Assembly: GCF_000368625.1 (NCBI RefSeq)
Contig: NZ_KB849580.1
Location: 124,001-188,000 of the forward strand
Length of the DNA stretch: 64,000 nt
Direction: 5' to 3'
Origin: Acinetobacter schindleri CIP 107287
GTDB taxonomy: Bacteria > Pseudomonadota > Gammaproteobacteria > Pseudomonadales > Moraxellaceae
Shown: positions 49,965 through 59,342 of the stretch, one piece after another
Layout: every line of letters begins with the position of its first letter
Position numbering within the stretch: the stretch's first letter is position 1
The notes under the pieces: generated by a model
What the model saw: only the letters and a program-made list of their open reading frames with translations
Told to the model about the DNA's origin: nothing
Databases searched by the model: none
Program-made: the position numbers and the translations under genes

Positions 49965-50966
49965 TTAGCGGTTTTCAGCAGAAATCTGGTCGTAGATTGC
50001 ACCATTTACGAAATGAGTTCTCTGTGCCTTGGCCCAACCACCAAACACTTTATCAATTGTAAAGGTTTGAATTTTTGGAAACTGTTTTGCATACTTTGCA
50101 GCCGCTTTTTGGTCACGCGGACGGAAATAATATTTCGCTGCCAGTTCCTGTCCCTTCGGTGAATACAAGTAGTTCAAATAACCTTTAGCCAGATTCGCAT
50201 TACCATTTTTCGCGACACTTTTGTCGACAATCGCCACCGATGGTTCAGCCAAGATCGAGATAGACGGATAAACAATTTCGTATTTGTCTTTACCTAAACC
50301 TTGAGTCGCCAGCAAGGCTTCATTTTCCCAAGACAACAACACGTCACCGATGCCACGCTCAGCAAAAGTGGTTAAAGATCCACGCGCACCTGAATCCAGC
50401 ACTTTGACATTGCCATATAATTTTTTCACCAGTTCTTTGGCCTGGATATCATTACCACCCGGCTGTTTCAGCGCATAGCCCCAGGCAGACAGATAAATCC
50501 AGCGTGGTGCGCCACCGGTTTTCAGATTTGGGGTAATAATTTCGACCCCTGGCTTGGTTAGGTCATTCCAGTCTCTAATCTGTTTTGGATTACCCTTACG
50601 CACCAAGAAGACAATAGTCGAAGTATAAGGTGCTGAGTTATTCGGAAACTCTTTTTGCCAGCCTTTATGAATCAGACCAGCAGTGACGATTTCTTCAATG
50701 TCATTGGCCAGTGCCAATGTTACGACATCTGCCTGTAAACCATCCACTACGGAACGGGCCTGTTTACCTGAACCCCCATGTGACTGCTTAAAGTTAACCG
50801 TTTGTCCGGTTTTTTGTTTCCAGAATTTGCCGAATTCTTCATTATATTCCTGATAGAACTCACGGGTTGGATCGTAGGAAACATTCAGGAAATCTTTGGC
50901 TATTGCCAGCTGTGTACTTGTCCCCGAAAGCACTGCGAAAAATGCAGATACAATTATTTTTTTCAT
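49965..50966 (-). CDS. Sulfate/thiosulfate-binding periplasmic protein, paralogue 2
   Basis: A 333-residue paralogue of the neighbouring gene, very similar along the whole mature chain: [49 protein letters not shown] and [11 protein letters not shown]. The signal peptide ends QLAIAKD. The two genes are in tandem, each with its own terminator, so they can be expressed differently. Their divergence is spread over the chain, which suggests an old duplication, with one copy perhaps preferring thiosulfate or an organosulfur anion. That preference is a guess. Confidence 0.93.
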   Translation of the reverse strand: MKKIIVSAFFAVLSGTSTQLAIAKDFLNVSYDPTREFYQEYNEEFGKFWKQKTGQTVNFKQSHGGSGKQARSVVDGLQADVVTLALANDIEEIVTAGLIHKGWQKEFPNNSAPYTSTIVFLVRKGNPKQIRDWNDLTKPGVEIITPNLKTGGAPRWIYLSAWGYALKQPGGNDIQAKELVKKLYGNVKVLDSGARGSLTTFAERGIGDVLLSWENEALLATQGLGKDKYEIVYPSISILAEPSVAIVDKSVAKNGNANLAKGYLNYLYSPKGQELAAKYYFRPRDQKAAAKYAKQFPKIQTFTIDKVFGGWAKAQRTHFVNGAIYDQISAENR

Positions 50967-51354
50967 TACAATAGCTCTTTTGTTTATCTAAAAAACACTA
51001 TATAAATTTGAAATATATTTAACAATCATATGCTTATAATAATAATTTTAAAGTTTTTCTTATTTTCAGATATCTTATAAATGACAATTCTCTGCATTTT
51101 TTATACTTATCGCCTATCAATTGATTACTTTAGGATATAATCTTCATAGTCTCTTCATAGTCCTGTGCTAAAAATAGCGCCGTTATGAGGTGATCTCTGA
51201 TTTTTCTCAATTTTCCATTGTCATATTTATTTTTTTTGTAAATTTTGTGACTTGGTTCTACTTTTTAGAGGTTAAATGTGATTGAATTGTATTCAACACA
51301 ACAAAAAACCTAAGACTATAAATCCAGCACCACAACAAGAGAGGGAGTTTGGAC
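50967..51354. other. AT-rich intergenic region between divergent genes
   Basis: 388 bp without a gene. It must contain the promoter of the second sulfate-binding protein gene (minus) and that of the small secreted protein (plus). A TATAAA hexamer near 51316-51321 and a short direct repeat CTTCATAGT around 51142-51160 are visible. I see no clear structured RNA. Confidence 0.5.
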
Positions 51355-51684
51355 ATGAAATTTGCAACGTTCAAGACCGGCATCCTGAGCCTATCCATTT
51401 TATTTACCGCACAATTCAGCAACGCTGTTGTTGCGCACCCTGAGCTAGTTAATAATCCGGCTGCACTAACAGCTGCTGCCTCTAAACCAGCAGTAACAGT
51501 GACTAAGTCATCTCCTATTGAAAAGGCAATTCAGCAGCAAAAAACTGAAAAATCTCTGCATCCTGAAGAAAACCTGAAAGTTTTGACTGCAATTAAAGTA
51601 CGTCCATCACAAAACTTTTTTGCCGATCAAAACCAGAGTTTTACTCGTTTTCTGCAAAATTTTTTCTTTAGCAGCAATTCCTAA
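51355..51684 (+). CDS. Small secreted protein of unknown function
   Basis: A 109-residue protein with a clear signal peptide (FATFKTGILSLSILFTAQFS, cleavage near NAVVA-HPE). The mature chain is about 80 residues, rich in Ala, Lys and Gln, and probably disordered, with a Phe/Asn-rich end (FTRFLQNFFFSSN). It has no cysteines and no lipobox. ATG 51355 has GAGGGAG seven bases upstream, a strong ribosome-binding site; an in-frame TTG at 51349 is less likely. It stands alone between sbp2 and gltX with its own terminator. I do not recognise a family. Confidence 0.75.
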   Translation: MKFATFKTGILSLSILFTAQFSNAVVAHPELVNNPAALTAAASKPAVTVTKSSPIEKAIQQQKTEKSLHPEENLKVLTAIKVRPSQNFFADQNQSFTRFLQNFFFSSNS

Positions 51685-51727
51685 TTATCAGCTGACAGCT
51701 CGCAACATTTAAAACTGCTTCTGATCT

Positions 51728-51776
51728 AAAGCCATATCATTCAATGTTGAATTAAGCATTAAGTGATGTGGCTTTT
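51728..51776 (+). terminator. Intrinsic terminator after the small secreted protein gene
   Basis: Stem AAAGCCATATCA pairs (imperfectly) with TGATGTGGCTTTT across a long loop and is followed by T. It lies directly before gltX. Confidence 0.65.
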
Positions 51777-51819
51777 TCGTTATAATAGCCAGAAATTTAT
51801 ATTTAGATTCCATCCGACT

Positions 51820-53328
51820 ATGACTGTTCGTACTCGTATTGCCCCTTCTCCTACAGGTTTTCCTCATGTAGGAACTGCCTATATTGCCTTGTTTAACCTG
51901 TGCTTTGCCAAGCAGCACGGCGGTGAATTTATTCTTCGTATTGAAGATACTGATCAGCTGCGCTCTACCCCTGAATCAGAGAAAATGATTCTGGATTCTT
52001 TGCGCTGGTTAGGCCTGAACTGGTCTGAAGGTCCGGATGTTGGCGGTCCACATGCGCCATACCGTCAGTCAGAACGTATGAGCATCTATAAAAAATATGC
52101 TGAAGAGCTGGTAGATAAAGGTCATGCCTTCTACTGTTTTGCGACTGCGCAAGAGTTAGATGAAATGCGTGCTGAACAGCAGGCACGTGGTGAATCACCA
52201 CGTTACGATGGCCGTGGTTTGAAACTCTCTAAAGAAGAAGTCGCACGTCGTCTGGCAGCTGGCGAACCGCATGTGATTCGTATGAAAGTGCCAACTGAAG
52301 GTGTATGTACCTTCAATGATATGTTGCGTGGTGAAGTAGAAATTCCATGGGCGCAAGTCGACATGCAAATTCTGCTAAAAACTGACGGTCTGCCAACTTA
52401 TCATTTGGCAAACGTGGTCGATGATCACCTGATGCAAATCACCCATGTGATTCGCGGTGAAGAATGGATTCCTTCTGCGCCTAAACATCAGTTGCTATAC
52501 AAATATTTTGGTTGGGACATGCCAGTGCTGTGCCACATGCCACTACTGCGTAATCCGGACAAATCAAAACTGTCTAAGCGTAAAAACCCGACGTCTATTA
52601 ACTACTATAAAGACATCGGTGTATTGCCAGAAGCCCTGCTGAACTACTTGGGTCGTATGGGCTGGTCAATGCCAGATGAGCGTGAAAAATTTACACTGAC
52701 TGAGATGATTGAACACTTTGACATTAATCGTGTTTCTCTTGGCGGCCCGATCTTTGATGTTGAAAAATTAAATTGGCTGAATGGTCAGTGGATTAAGGCA
52801 CTTTCTCCAGCTGAGCTTCTGGATACCTTGCTGACCTGGAAAGCTGATCGTGCCAAATTAGAAGAAATTGCTGCTGCGATTCAACCACGTATCAACCTGT
52901 TGTCAGAAGCGGTGAACTGGTCAGCGCATTATTTCAACCATTTCCCTACGCTGTCTAAAGAACAGTTTGAAAGCAAAAAACTGACTGAAGAACAGGTACG
53001 TCAAAGTTTGCAGTTTGCAATTTGGCGTCTGGAAAGCCTGTTTACCTGGAATAATGATACGGTCAGCCAAACTCTGATGGATCTTGCCAATCAGATGGGC
53101 ATCAAGTTGCGTGACTTTATGCCAGCCTTCTTTATTGCCATTGCCGGTTCAACTGCATCTACACCCGTGATGCAAACCATGGTGACGATTGGACCGGACC
53201 TGACCTTTGCCCGTCTGCGTCATGCCCTGGAAATTGTCGGTGGTCCAAGCAAAAAAGAGCTGAAAGTCTGGGAAAAACTTAATGAAAGCTTAAAATTGCC
53301 GAAAAATGATGCAGTTGATGAAGCTTAA
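51820..53328 (+). CDS. gltX: Glutamyl-tRNA synthetase
   Basis: GltX charges tRNA-Glu. The 502-residue class I enzyme has the HIGH-type motif in [13 protein letters not shown] (about 9-21), the KMSKS-type motif [10 protein letters not shown] (about 246-255) and the Rossmann region [11 protein letters not shown] chose ATG 51820, which gives [13 protein letters not shown]; the frame is open upstream but adds unrelated residues that overlap the preceding terminator. A tRNA-Glu gene lies 168 bp downstream, an apt neighbour. Confidence 0.97.
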   Translation: MTVRTRIAPSPTGFPHVGTAYIALFNLCFAKQHGGEFILRIEDTDQLRSTPESEKMILDSLRWLGLNWSEGPDVGGPHAPYRQSERMSIYKKYAEELVDKGHAFYCFATAQELDEMRAEQQARGESPRYDGRGLKLSKEEVARRLAAGEPHVIRMKVPTEGVCTFNDMLRGEVEIPWAQVDMQILLKTDGLPTYHLANVVDDHLMQITHVIRGEEWIPSAPKHQLLYKYFGWDMPVLCHMPLLRNPDKSKLSKRKNPTSINYYKDIGVLPEALLNYLGRMGWSMPDEREKFTLTEMIEHFDINRVSLGGPIFDVEKLNWLNGQWIKALSPAELLDTLLTWKADRAKLEEIAAAIQPRINLLSEAVNWSAHYFNHFPTLSKEQFESKKLTEEQVRQSLQFAIWRLESLFTWNNDTVSQTLMDLANQMGIKLRDFMPAFFIAIAGSTASTPVMQTMVTIGPDLTFARLRHALEIVGGPSKKELKVWEKLNESLKLPKNDAVDEA

Positions 53329-53385
53329 TTAAATTTTTAGTTGACGTGTGAACGTTATATCCATAATATAGCGCTCACACAGACT

Positions 53386-53461
53386 GGGGTCATAGCTCAG
53401 TTGGTAGAGCGCTACAATGGCATTGTAGAGGTCAGGAGTTCGATCCTCCTTGACTCCACCA
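53386..53461 (+). tRNA. tRNA-Ala (anticodon GGC)
   Basis: 76 nt with encoded CCA. The acceptor stem GGGGTCA pairs with TGACTCC, with one G-U. The D arm is GCTC...GAGC. The anticodon stem CTACA/TGTAG encloses ATGGCAT, giving anticodon GGC. The T arm contains GTTCGATC. All arms are complete. Confidence 0.97.
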
Positions 53462-53495
53462 AAAGTCTTGCTTTACTTGTGTATTTGCCTCATTT

Positions 53496-53571
53496 GTCCC
53501 TATCGTCTAGAGGCCTAGGACATCGCCCTTTCACGGCGGTAACCGGGGTTCGAATCCCCGTAGGGACGCCA
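53496..53571 (+). tRNA. tRNA-Glu (anticodon TTC)
   Basis: 76 nt with encoded CCA. The acceptor GTCCCTA pairs with TAGGGAC, the anticodon stem TCGCC/GGCGG encloses CTTTCAC giving TTC, and the T arm is CCGGGGTTCGAATCCCCG. It is 34 bp after tRNA-Ala and likely shares its transcript. Confidence 0.97.
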
Positions 53572-53574
53572 TAT

Positions 53575-53608
53575 TTAAGATCACCATAATATATTATGGT
53601 GATCTTAA
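53575..53608. repeat. Perfect 34-bp palindrome directly after tRNA-Glu
   Basis: Two 17-base arms (53575-53591 and 53592-53608) are exact reverse complements with no spacer; the left arm is TTAAGATCACCATAATA. It starts four bases after the tRNA-Glu CCA. A separate normal terminator follows at 53611. It may aid 3'-end formation or processing of the tRNA transcript, or be a protein-binding site. Confidence 0.8.
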
Positions 53609-53610
53609 TA

Positions 53611-53640
53611 AAAAACCCAAGCATTGCGACTTGGGTTTTT
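53611..53640 (+). terminator. Intrinsic terminator of the tRNA operon
   Basis: Stem AAAAACCCAAG/CTTGGGTTTTT around an 8-nt loop, with T following. Confidence 0.88.
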
Positions 53641-53736
53641 TATTGTCTGAAATTTATTATGATAACTTTGAGCCACTTTTGGCTTTCTGTATGATTAAGA
53701 TTAAAATAGACAAAATTGAAAAATTCTGGAGTTGCA

Positions 53737-54078
53737 ATGCAATACCGTTGTCCGAAATGTCAAAGTCCTAAAATTATGCCGCTTGCACAACCAGGTCAGC
53801 CAGCAGCACGTCCAGTCGTGCCAAAAAGCTTGGTACTTCTTGTACCTGCCCTATTTGTCTTACTTCTGCTGGTGATCATCAGTATTGGTATGTGGATTTT
53901 TGGTGACGGCGCAGGCACTACCCTACAGACTGCGACAGTGATTGTATTCGTGATCTGTCTGATTGCAGGCTTTATGTTCTATAAAGACTTGCCTGACTTT
54001 AAAATTTCTATGCAGGCATTCATGCAAAGCCAGAAAAAATGGAAATGCCGTGAATGTAATCATGAATGGGAAATCTGA
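53737..54078 (+). CDS. Membrane protein with a split zinc ribbon
   Basis: A 113-residue protein. The N-terminus has CPKCQSPKI (Cys5, Cys8), then two membrane helices (about 32-56 and 65-87), and the C-terminus has WKCRECNHEWE with a second CxxC. The two CxxC pairs would meet on the same (cytoplasmic) side and can form one zinc ribbon. ATG 53737 has GGAG five bases upstream. Function unknown; similar short zinc-ribbon membrane proteins occur in Acinetobacter. It has its own terminator. Confidence 0.8.
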   Translation: MQYRCPKCQSPKIMPLAQPGQPAARPVVPKSLVLLVPALFVLLLLVIISIGMWIFGDGAGTTLQTATVIVFVICLIAGFMFYKDLPDFKISMQAFMQSQKKWKCRECNHEWEI

Positions 54079-54097
54079 TTTTTCTCTTTCGTATTTA

Positions 54098-54120
54098 AGG
54101 CTGCTTCGGCAGTCTTTTTT
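54098..54120 (+). terminator. Intrinsic terminator after the zinc-ribbon gene
   Basis: Stem GGCTGC/GCAGTC (one G-T pair) with a TTCG tetraloop and a T run. Confidence 0.85.
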
Positions 54121-54253
54121 ATGCCTTTCATTAGATTAGTTTTATCGGATTATCTAAAAATTTAAAAACATCATCAGACAAACTGGTGTAATTTATTCTT
54201 ATAAAAAAGGATTCCAATTTATTGCAGGGATGCAACATAAAGGAATAATAAAA

Positions 54254-54640
54254 ATGCTTAAAAAAATTATAAATTTTCTATTTTCTTGTAATGATCCACC
54301 TATTCCATTCATTGAGGAGCAGCCAAGTGAAGCAGATACTTATTATTTGCAGGCTTTGCAATATGAGTCACTTTGCATGACCCTGCAACAACTACAGGCT
54401 GTACCAGAGATTAGCCAACGCCTAACCCCAAAACACATCTATCAACGCAATGCTGTCTGGAACTACCTGAGTGCAGGGTTAAGAGGACATATGGAAGCAC
54501 AATATCGACTTGGCGTGTATTATTTGCATGGGAAACTAGGTCTAGATCAAAATGATGAACAGGCCAGATTATGGTTAGATAAAGCCAGACAGCAAAATCA
54601 TAGTAAGGCTGCACAACTTTTATCAGAAATAGAAAGCTGA
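54254..54640 (+). CDS. Small Sel1-repeat protein
   Basis: A 128-residue protein. It begins with a short hydrophobic stretch (LKKIINFLFSC), then a region with YYLQALQYESLCMTLQQLQ, and one clear Sel1/TPR-like repeat at about 83-127: HMEAQYRLGVYYLHGKLGL then DEQARLWLDKARQQNHSKA. Sel1 repeats mediate protein contacts. ATG 54254 has AGGA nine bases upstream; an ATG at 54230 would add eight residues. No functional context is given by its neighbours. Confidence 0.75.
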   Translation: MLKKIINFLFSCNDPPIPFIEEQPSEADTYYLQALQYESLCMTLQQLQAVPEISQRLTPKHIYQRNAVWNYLSAGLRGHMEAQYRLGVYYLHGKLGLDQNDEQARLWLDKARQQNHSKAAQLLSEIES

Positions 54641-54660
54641 AAAACTTAAGAATAGAGGAT

Positions 54661-54688
54661 AAAAAACCAGCCCTAGGGCTGGTTTTTT
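54661..54688. terminator. Bidirectional terminator between the Sel1 gene and ettA
   Basis: Stem AAAAACCAGCCC/GGGCTGGTTTTT (palindromic, with a TA centre) between convergent genes. Confidence 0.88.
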
Positions 54689-54698
54689 TGCGCTTTAA

Positions 54699-56360
54699 TT
54701 AAGCACCAATTTTGCGGTATTTCTGACGTTTCGCAACAAGGTCATCCCCATCCCGCTTACGACGATATTCTTCGAATTCTGCATAGTTACCGGTGAAGAA
54801 TTCAGGTGTTTCACCTTCGAATGACAGGATGTGCGTTGCAATACGGTCAAGGAACCAACGGTCATGCGAGATCACCATCACTGTACCCGGGAAGACAAGA
54901 ATCGCGTCTTCGAGTGCACGTAAAGTTTCGATGTCCAAGTCGTTCGACGGTTCATCGAGTAAGATTACGTTAGCGCCCATTTGCAGGATTTTTGCAAGCT
55001 GTAAACGGTTACGCTCACCACCTGACAACTGACCGACACGTTTTTGCTGATCTTGGCCTTTAAAGTTAAAACGGCCGATGTACGCACGTGATGCAATTTC
55101 GTATTCACCAATACGCAAGATATCTAAACCGCCAGAAACTTCTTCCCAAACAGTTTTGTTGTTATCTAAGGTGTCACGAATCTGCCCTACATAAGCAACT
55201 TTAACTGAATCACCTAAAGTTACTGTACCCGTATCAGGTTGTAATTCGCCTGTCATCATACGGAAGAGTGTGGTTTTACCCGCACCGTTTTCACCGACAA
55301 TACCCACAATCGCAGCAGGCGGTACAACAAACGATAAATCTTTATAGAGCGTACGATCACCAAACGATTTGCTGATACCTTCAACTTCTACAACCTTGTT
55401 ACCTAGACGTGGACCAGGTGGAATGTAGATTTCAGACGTTTCGTTACGTTGCTGGAATTCGCGCGAGTTAAGCTCTTCAAACCGTTCCATACGTGCTTTG
55501 TTTTTCTTTTGCTGACCTTTGGCATTAGAACGAACCCATTCAAGTTCTTTCTTAAGTGCTTTAGCAAAAGATTCTTCTTGCTTCTGTTCCTGCTCTAAAC
55601 GGGCATTTTTCTGCTCTAACCAAGAAGAGTAGTTGCCTTGGTATGGAATGCCCATGCCACGGTCAAGTTCAAGAATCCACTCTGCTACGTTATCCAGGAA
55701 GTAACGGTCATGCGTGATCGCAACGATGGTACCCGGGAAGTCTTTCAAGAAACGCTCTAACCAGGATACAGATGATGCATCCAAGTGGTTCGTCGGTTCG
55801 TCTAGAAGTAACATGTCTGGCTTAGACAGAAGCAGACGGCAAAGTGCAACACGACGGCGCTCACCACCAGACAATTTAGTTACATCAGCATCCCAAGCTG
55901 GCAGGTTTAATGCAGCTGCAGCCTGTTCAAGCTGGTTGTTCAGGTTATGCGCATCCCAAGTCTGAATAATCGCTTCTAGCTTTTCTTGCTCTTTTGCAAG
56001 TGCATCGAAATCTGCATCTTCTGCTGCATATTCAGCGAAAACTTCATCCAAACGTGCCAAAGCATCAAGTGCTTCACGTACGCCATCTTCAACATTACCA
56101 CGAACGTCTTTGGTTTCATCCAAAGGTGGTTCTTGCTCCAGATAACCGATTTTGATACCCGGTTGCGCACGAGCTTCACCAGAGAAATCTTTATCTACGC
56201 CCGCCATAATACGAAGCAAAGTAGATTTACCCGCACCGTTCAGACCAAGCACACCAATTTTTGCGCCTGGGAAAAATGATAAGGAGATATCTTTGAGGAT
56301 TTCGCGCTTCGGCGGAACCATCTTGGATACTCGGTTCATCGTATAAATATATTGGGCCAC
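54699..56360 (-). CDS. ettA: Energy-dependent translational throttle protein EttA
   Basis: An ABC-F protein of 553 residues that binds the ribosomal E site and gates entry into elongation according to ATP level. It has two ABC domains: the first with GLNGAGKSTLLR and LSGGERRRVALC, the second with GENGAGKTTLFR and LSGGERNRLQLA, and between them the basic linker WVRSNAKGQQKKNKARMERFE. The start is GTG at 56360, with GAGGAG six bases upstream, giving the family N-terminus AQYIYTMNRVSK. The frame is open upstream to 56420 but without homology. Confidence 0.96.
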   Translation of the reverse strand: MAQYIYTMNRVSKMVPPKREILKDISLSFFPGAKIGVLGLNGAGKSTLLRIMAGVDKDFSGEARAQPGIKIGYLEQEPPLDETKDVRGNVEDGVREALDALARLDEVFAEYAAEDADFDALAKEQEKLEAIIQTWDAHNLNNQLEQAAAALNLPAWDADVTKLSGGERRRVALCRLLLSKPDMLLLDEPTNHLDASSVSWLERFLKDFPGTIVAITHDRYFLDNVAEWILELDRGMGIPYQGNYSSWLEQKNARLEQEQKQEESFAKALKKELEWVRSNAKGQQKKNKARMERFEELNSREFQQRNETSEIYIPPGPRLGNKVVEVEGISKSFGDRTLYKDLSFVVPPAAIVGIVGENGAGKTTLFRMMTGELQPDTGTVTLGDSVKVAYVGQIRDTLDNNKTVWEEVSGGLDILRIGEYEIASRAYIGRFNFKGQDQQKRVGQLSGGERNRLQLAKILQMGANVILLDEPSNDLDIETLRALEDAILVFPGTVMVISHDRWFLDRIATHILSFEGETPEFFTGNYAEFEEYRRKRDGDDLVAKRQKYRKIGA

Positions 56361-56677
56361 GTAGGACTCCTCAATTGAAAAACCAGATGGGGAAAAAATG
56401 AATTTCCCCTGCTCAATCATGAGCGAAAAAATAATCGGCTATTATACGCAGAATGTCTCCAAAACATAAGCCATTCCGGTGAAGTTAATGCCTTGTTACA
56501 AGTTTAATCCTGTTTATTTTTCAAACAAAATTTTTAGTCCCTAAACTTGCATTATTTTATTGATGTTATATCGTTAATTAAGATATTCATCTGAATAAAT
56601 ATGCACTTTTCTTCATATTTCAAGTGCTAATATTTGAGCAACTTTATTAAAGCAAAACACAAAGAAGACTAACGATC
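56361..56677. other. Intergenic region between divergent ettA and metY
   Basis: 317 bp, AT-rich. It should contain the promoters of both genes. I looked for a SAM or cobalamin riboswitch before metY and saw no matching structure. Confidence 0.5.
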
Positions 56678-57955
56678 ATGACTTATAAAGCAGAAACTTT
56701 AGCAATTCACGCAGGTTATAGCCCGGAACCAACCACCAAAGCTGTTGCGGTGCCAATTTACCAGACTACCTCTTATGCCTTTGACAATACCCAGCATGGC
56801 GCAGACCTGTTTGACCTGAAAGTTCAGGGCAATATTTATACCCGTATCATGAATCCGACCACAGCGGTACTGGAACAGCGTATTGCTGCGCTAGAAGGTG
56901 GTATTGGCGCACTGGCATTGGCCTCCGGTATGGCTGCGATTACCTATGCGATTCAGACCATTGCTGAAGCTGGGGATAATATTGCTTCAGTATCTACTTT
57001 ATATGGTGGCACCTATAACCTGTTTGCACACACCCTGCCAAAGCAAGGCATTGAAGTCCGCTTCTTTGACTATCAAAACCCGGAAGCACTGCGTGGTCTG
57101 ATTGACGACAAAACCAAACTGGTTTTTGTGGAATCAATTGGTAACCCACTCGGCAACATTATCGACTTGGAAGCGATTTCAAAGATTGCGCATGAATACG
57201 GCGTACCCGTGATTGTCGACAACACTGTAGCAACTCCTGTCTTGCAGAAGTCTTTTGATTTCGGTGCAGATATCGTGGTGCACTCGCTGACCAAATATAT
57301 TGGCGGGCATGGTAATTCAATTGGCGGCATTATTGTCGATAGCGGCAAGTTTCCATGGGGTAAACATGCAGCACGCTTCCCTGCCCTGAATACACCTGAC
57401 CCAAGCTATCATGGCGTAAACTACGTTGAAGCTTTGGGTGAAGCAGCCTATATTGCCCGTGCCCGTGTCGTGCCATTACGTAATACTGGTGCTGCGATCA
57501 GCCCGCAAAATGTATTTTTAATTTTGCAAGGCCTGGAAACTTTAAGTCTACGTATGGAACGTCATACTGAAAATGCACTTAAAGTTGCGGAATATTTGCA
57601 GCAGCATCCGAAAGTAAAATGGGTCAATTACGCTGGCCTGAAAGATCATCCTCAACATGCTTTGGCACAGAAATATGTGAAAGGGAAACCGTCTGCAATC
57701 TTAACCTTTGGGGTAGAAGGCGGTCGTGAAGGCGGTGCGCGTTTTATTGATGCTCTGCAGCTGTTCACCCGTCTGGTCAATATTGGAGATGCCAAGAGTC
57801 TGGCCTGCCATCCGGCCACTACGACTCATCGCCAGCTTAATCCAGAAGAACTTAAATCGGCTGGCGTGAGTGAAGATATGGTTCGTCTTTCTATCGGGAT
57901 TGAACACATTGATGACCTGATTGCTGATCTGGAACAGTCACTCGCAGCCGTTTAA
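56678..57955 (+). CDS. metY: O-acetylhomoserine aminocarboxypropyltransferase
   Basis: MetY joins O-acetylhomoserine and sulfide to make homocysteine. The 425-residue PLP enzyme has ETLAIHAGYSPEP (5-17), the YTRIMNPTTAVLEQRIAALEGG segment (split; about 54-75), the PLP-binding SLTKYIGGHGNSIGG with the Lys, and the C-terminal SLACHPATTTHRQL. The length and the long insertion after GGIIVDSGKFPW fit MetY rather than MetB or MetC. Two sulfate-binding protein genes elsewhere in the window belong to the same sulfur theme, but they are not adjacent. Confidence 0.94.
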   Translation: MTYKAETLAIHAGYSPEPTTKAVAVPIYQTTSYAFDNTQHGADLFDLKVQGNIYTRIMNPTTAVLEQRIAALEGGIGALALASGMAAITYAIQTIAEAGDNIASVSTLYGGTYNLFAHTLPKQGIEVRFFDYQNPEALRGLIDDKTKLVFVESIGNPLGNIIDLEAISKIAHEYGVPVIVDNTVATPVLQKSFDFGADIVVHSLTKYIGGHGNSIGGIIVDSGKFPWGKHAARFPALNTPDPSYHGVNYVEALGEAAYIARARVVPLRNTGAAISPQNVFLILQGLETLSLRMERHTENALKVAEYLQQHPKVKWVNYAGLKDHPQHALAQKYVKGKPSAILTFGVEGGREGGARFIDALQLFTRLVNIGDAKSLACHPATTTHRQLNPEELKSAGVSEDMVRLSIGIEHIDDLIADLEQSLAAV

Positions 57956-57970
57956 GCCCTCTTTTAAAGC

Positions 57971-58003
57971 AAAAAACTCCATCATTTCTGATGGAGTTTT
58001 TTT
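57971..58003 (+). terminator. Intrinsic terminator after metY
   Basis: Stem AACTCCATCA/TGATGGAGTT and seven T. Confidence 0.9.
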
Positions 58004-58249
58004 ATCTGGCTTTACTTTTCATGAGCTTTATCTTATGGTTAGATCACAATAAAAATTAATTGAAACGTAGTTTAAAAATAGAGCAATTACTCTAAAATTT
58101 CTCTTATTTTCAATAACTTAATCTCTGGATTTTCCTGCATAATTCGTTATCATATACAGACTTCATTGTGTACGAACTTTCGTGCATACCTACGTACAAA
58201 CCAAATAAGAAAAAACGTAAACCTACAGCATATTTCAGGAATAACAAAC

Positions 58250-59137
58250 GTGAAATCCAGACTACAGAAACATCTACTGAAACGAGTTCAAGGCAAAACC
58301 ATCCTCATTACGGGTGCATCCAGCGGCATTGGCCTGACAGCAGCACACCGTCTGGCAGATGCAGGTGCACATGTCCTGCTAGTAGCACGTACCAAAGAGA
58401 CTCTGGACCAGGTAAAAGAAGAAATTGAAGCAAAAGGCGGCATGGCAACAGTTTTTCCGTGTGACCTGAATAATCTGGACGCCATTGATGAAGTATCCAA
58501 ACAGATTCTGGCTTCTGTTGATCACATTGATATTCTGATTAACAATGCCGGTCGCTCGATCCGTCGTGCGGTACATGAATCTGTAGACCGCTTCCACGAT
58601 TTTGAACGTACCATGCAGCTGAACTATTTCGGTGCTGTGCGTCTGGTGATGAACATCCTGCCACATATGATGATTCGTCGTCAGGGTCACATCATCAACA
58701 TCAGTTCGATTGGGGTATTGGCAAATGCGACCCGCTTCTCTGCTTATGTGGCATCGAAAGCAGCCTTGGATGCATTTAGTCGCTGTCTGTCTGCAGAAGT
58801 CAATTCACATAAGATCGCAATTACTTCTATCTATATGCCATTGGTACGTACGCCAATGATTGCACCAACTAAGATCTATAAATATGTTCCGACGCTTTCT
58901 CCTGAAGAAGCATCTGATCTGATTGCACATGCAATTGTGAAACGACCGAAAAAAGTTGCTACCGGTTTGGGCCGTCTAGCTTCAATTACTTATGCAATTG
59001 CACCAGACATTAACAATAAACTGATGTCAATCGGCTACAACCTGTTCCCAAGTTCATCTGCCTCTGTAGGTCAGCCACAGAAGCTGAACTGGGTACAGAA
59101 AGCATATGCACGTATCTTCCCGGGTGAGCACTGGTAA
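58250..59137 (+). CDS. acr1: Fatty acyl-CoA reductase Acr1 (SDR family)
   Basis: A 295-residue short-chain dehydrogenase. Segments such as AVHESVDRFHDFERTMQL, YMPLVRTPMIAPTKIYKYVP and the ending ARIFPGEHW closely match Acinetobacter Acr1, which reduces long-chain acyl-CoA to the fatty aldehyde for wax ester synthesis. It has the cofactor motif TGASSGIG (21-28), NNAGRSIR and the catalytic YVASK. I chose GTG 58250 because it gives exactly the 295-residue length and the Acr1-like N-terminus; the frame extends to 58166 without homology. The ribosome-binding site AGGA is nine bases upstream. The match is from memory of the family. Confidence 0.9.
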   Translation: MKSRLQKHLLKRVQGKTILITGASSGIGLTAAHRLADAGAHVLLVARTKETLDQVKEEIEAKGGMATVFPCDLNNLDAIDEVSKQILASVDHIDILINNAGRSIRRAVHESVDRFHDFERTMQLNYFGAVRLVMNILPHMMIRRQGHIINISSIGVLANATRFSAYVASKAALDAFSRCLSAEVNSHKIAITSIYMPLVRTPMIAPTKIYKYVPTLSPEEASDLIAHAIVKRPKKVATGLGRLASITYAIAPDINNKLMSIGYNLFPSSSASVGQPQKLNWVQKAYARIFPGEHW

Positions 59138-59162
59138 GTTCAGGCGAAAATGCACTTTGAAC

Positions 59163-59190
59163 AAAGCCGCCTGCTGGCGGCTTTATTATT
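59163..59190 (+). terminator. Intrinsic terminator after acr1
   Basis: Stem AAAGCCGCC/GGCGGCTTT with a TGCT loop and T-rich tail. Confidence 0.88.
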
Positions 59191-59342
59191 TTGATCGGCT
59201 AACAATCAAGATACCCTGAATTATCACGACAGATCCTGTCATTTCAGATGCAGATTTTTGCCGCAAATGATCTCAGATCACGTACACTATCGGACGGATA
59301 TTTGATCCGCATGTATTAAACATTTAGATATTGATTCAACAG

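Noticed and set aside
53386-53571. Genomic island or prophage integrated at the tRNA genes
   Set aside because: Both tRNAs are complete, no integrase or duplicated tRNA 3' end is visible, and the flanking genes are ordinary core genes.
56361-56677. Possible SAM-related riboswitch before metY
   Set aside because: I found no conserved core or terminator/antiterminator pairing in the leader.
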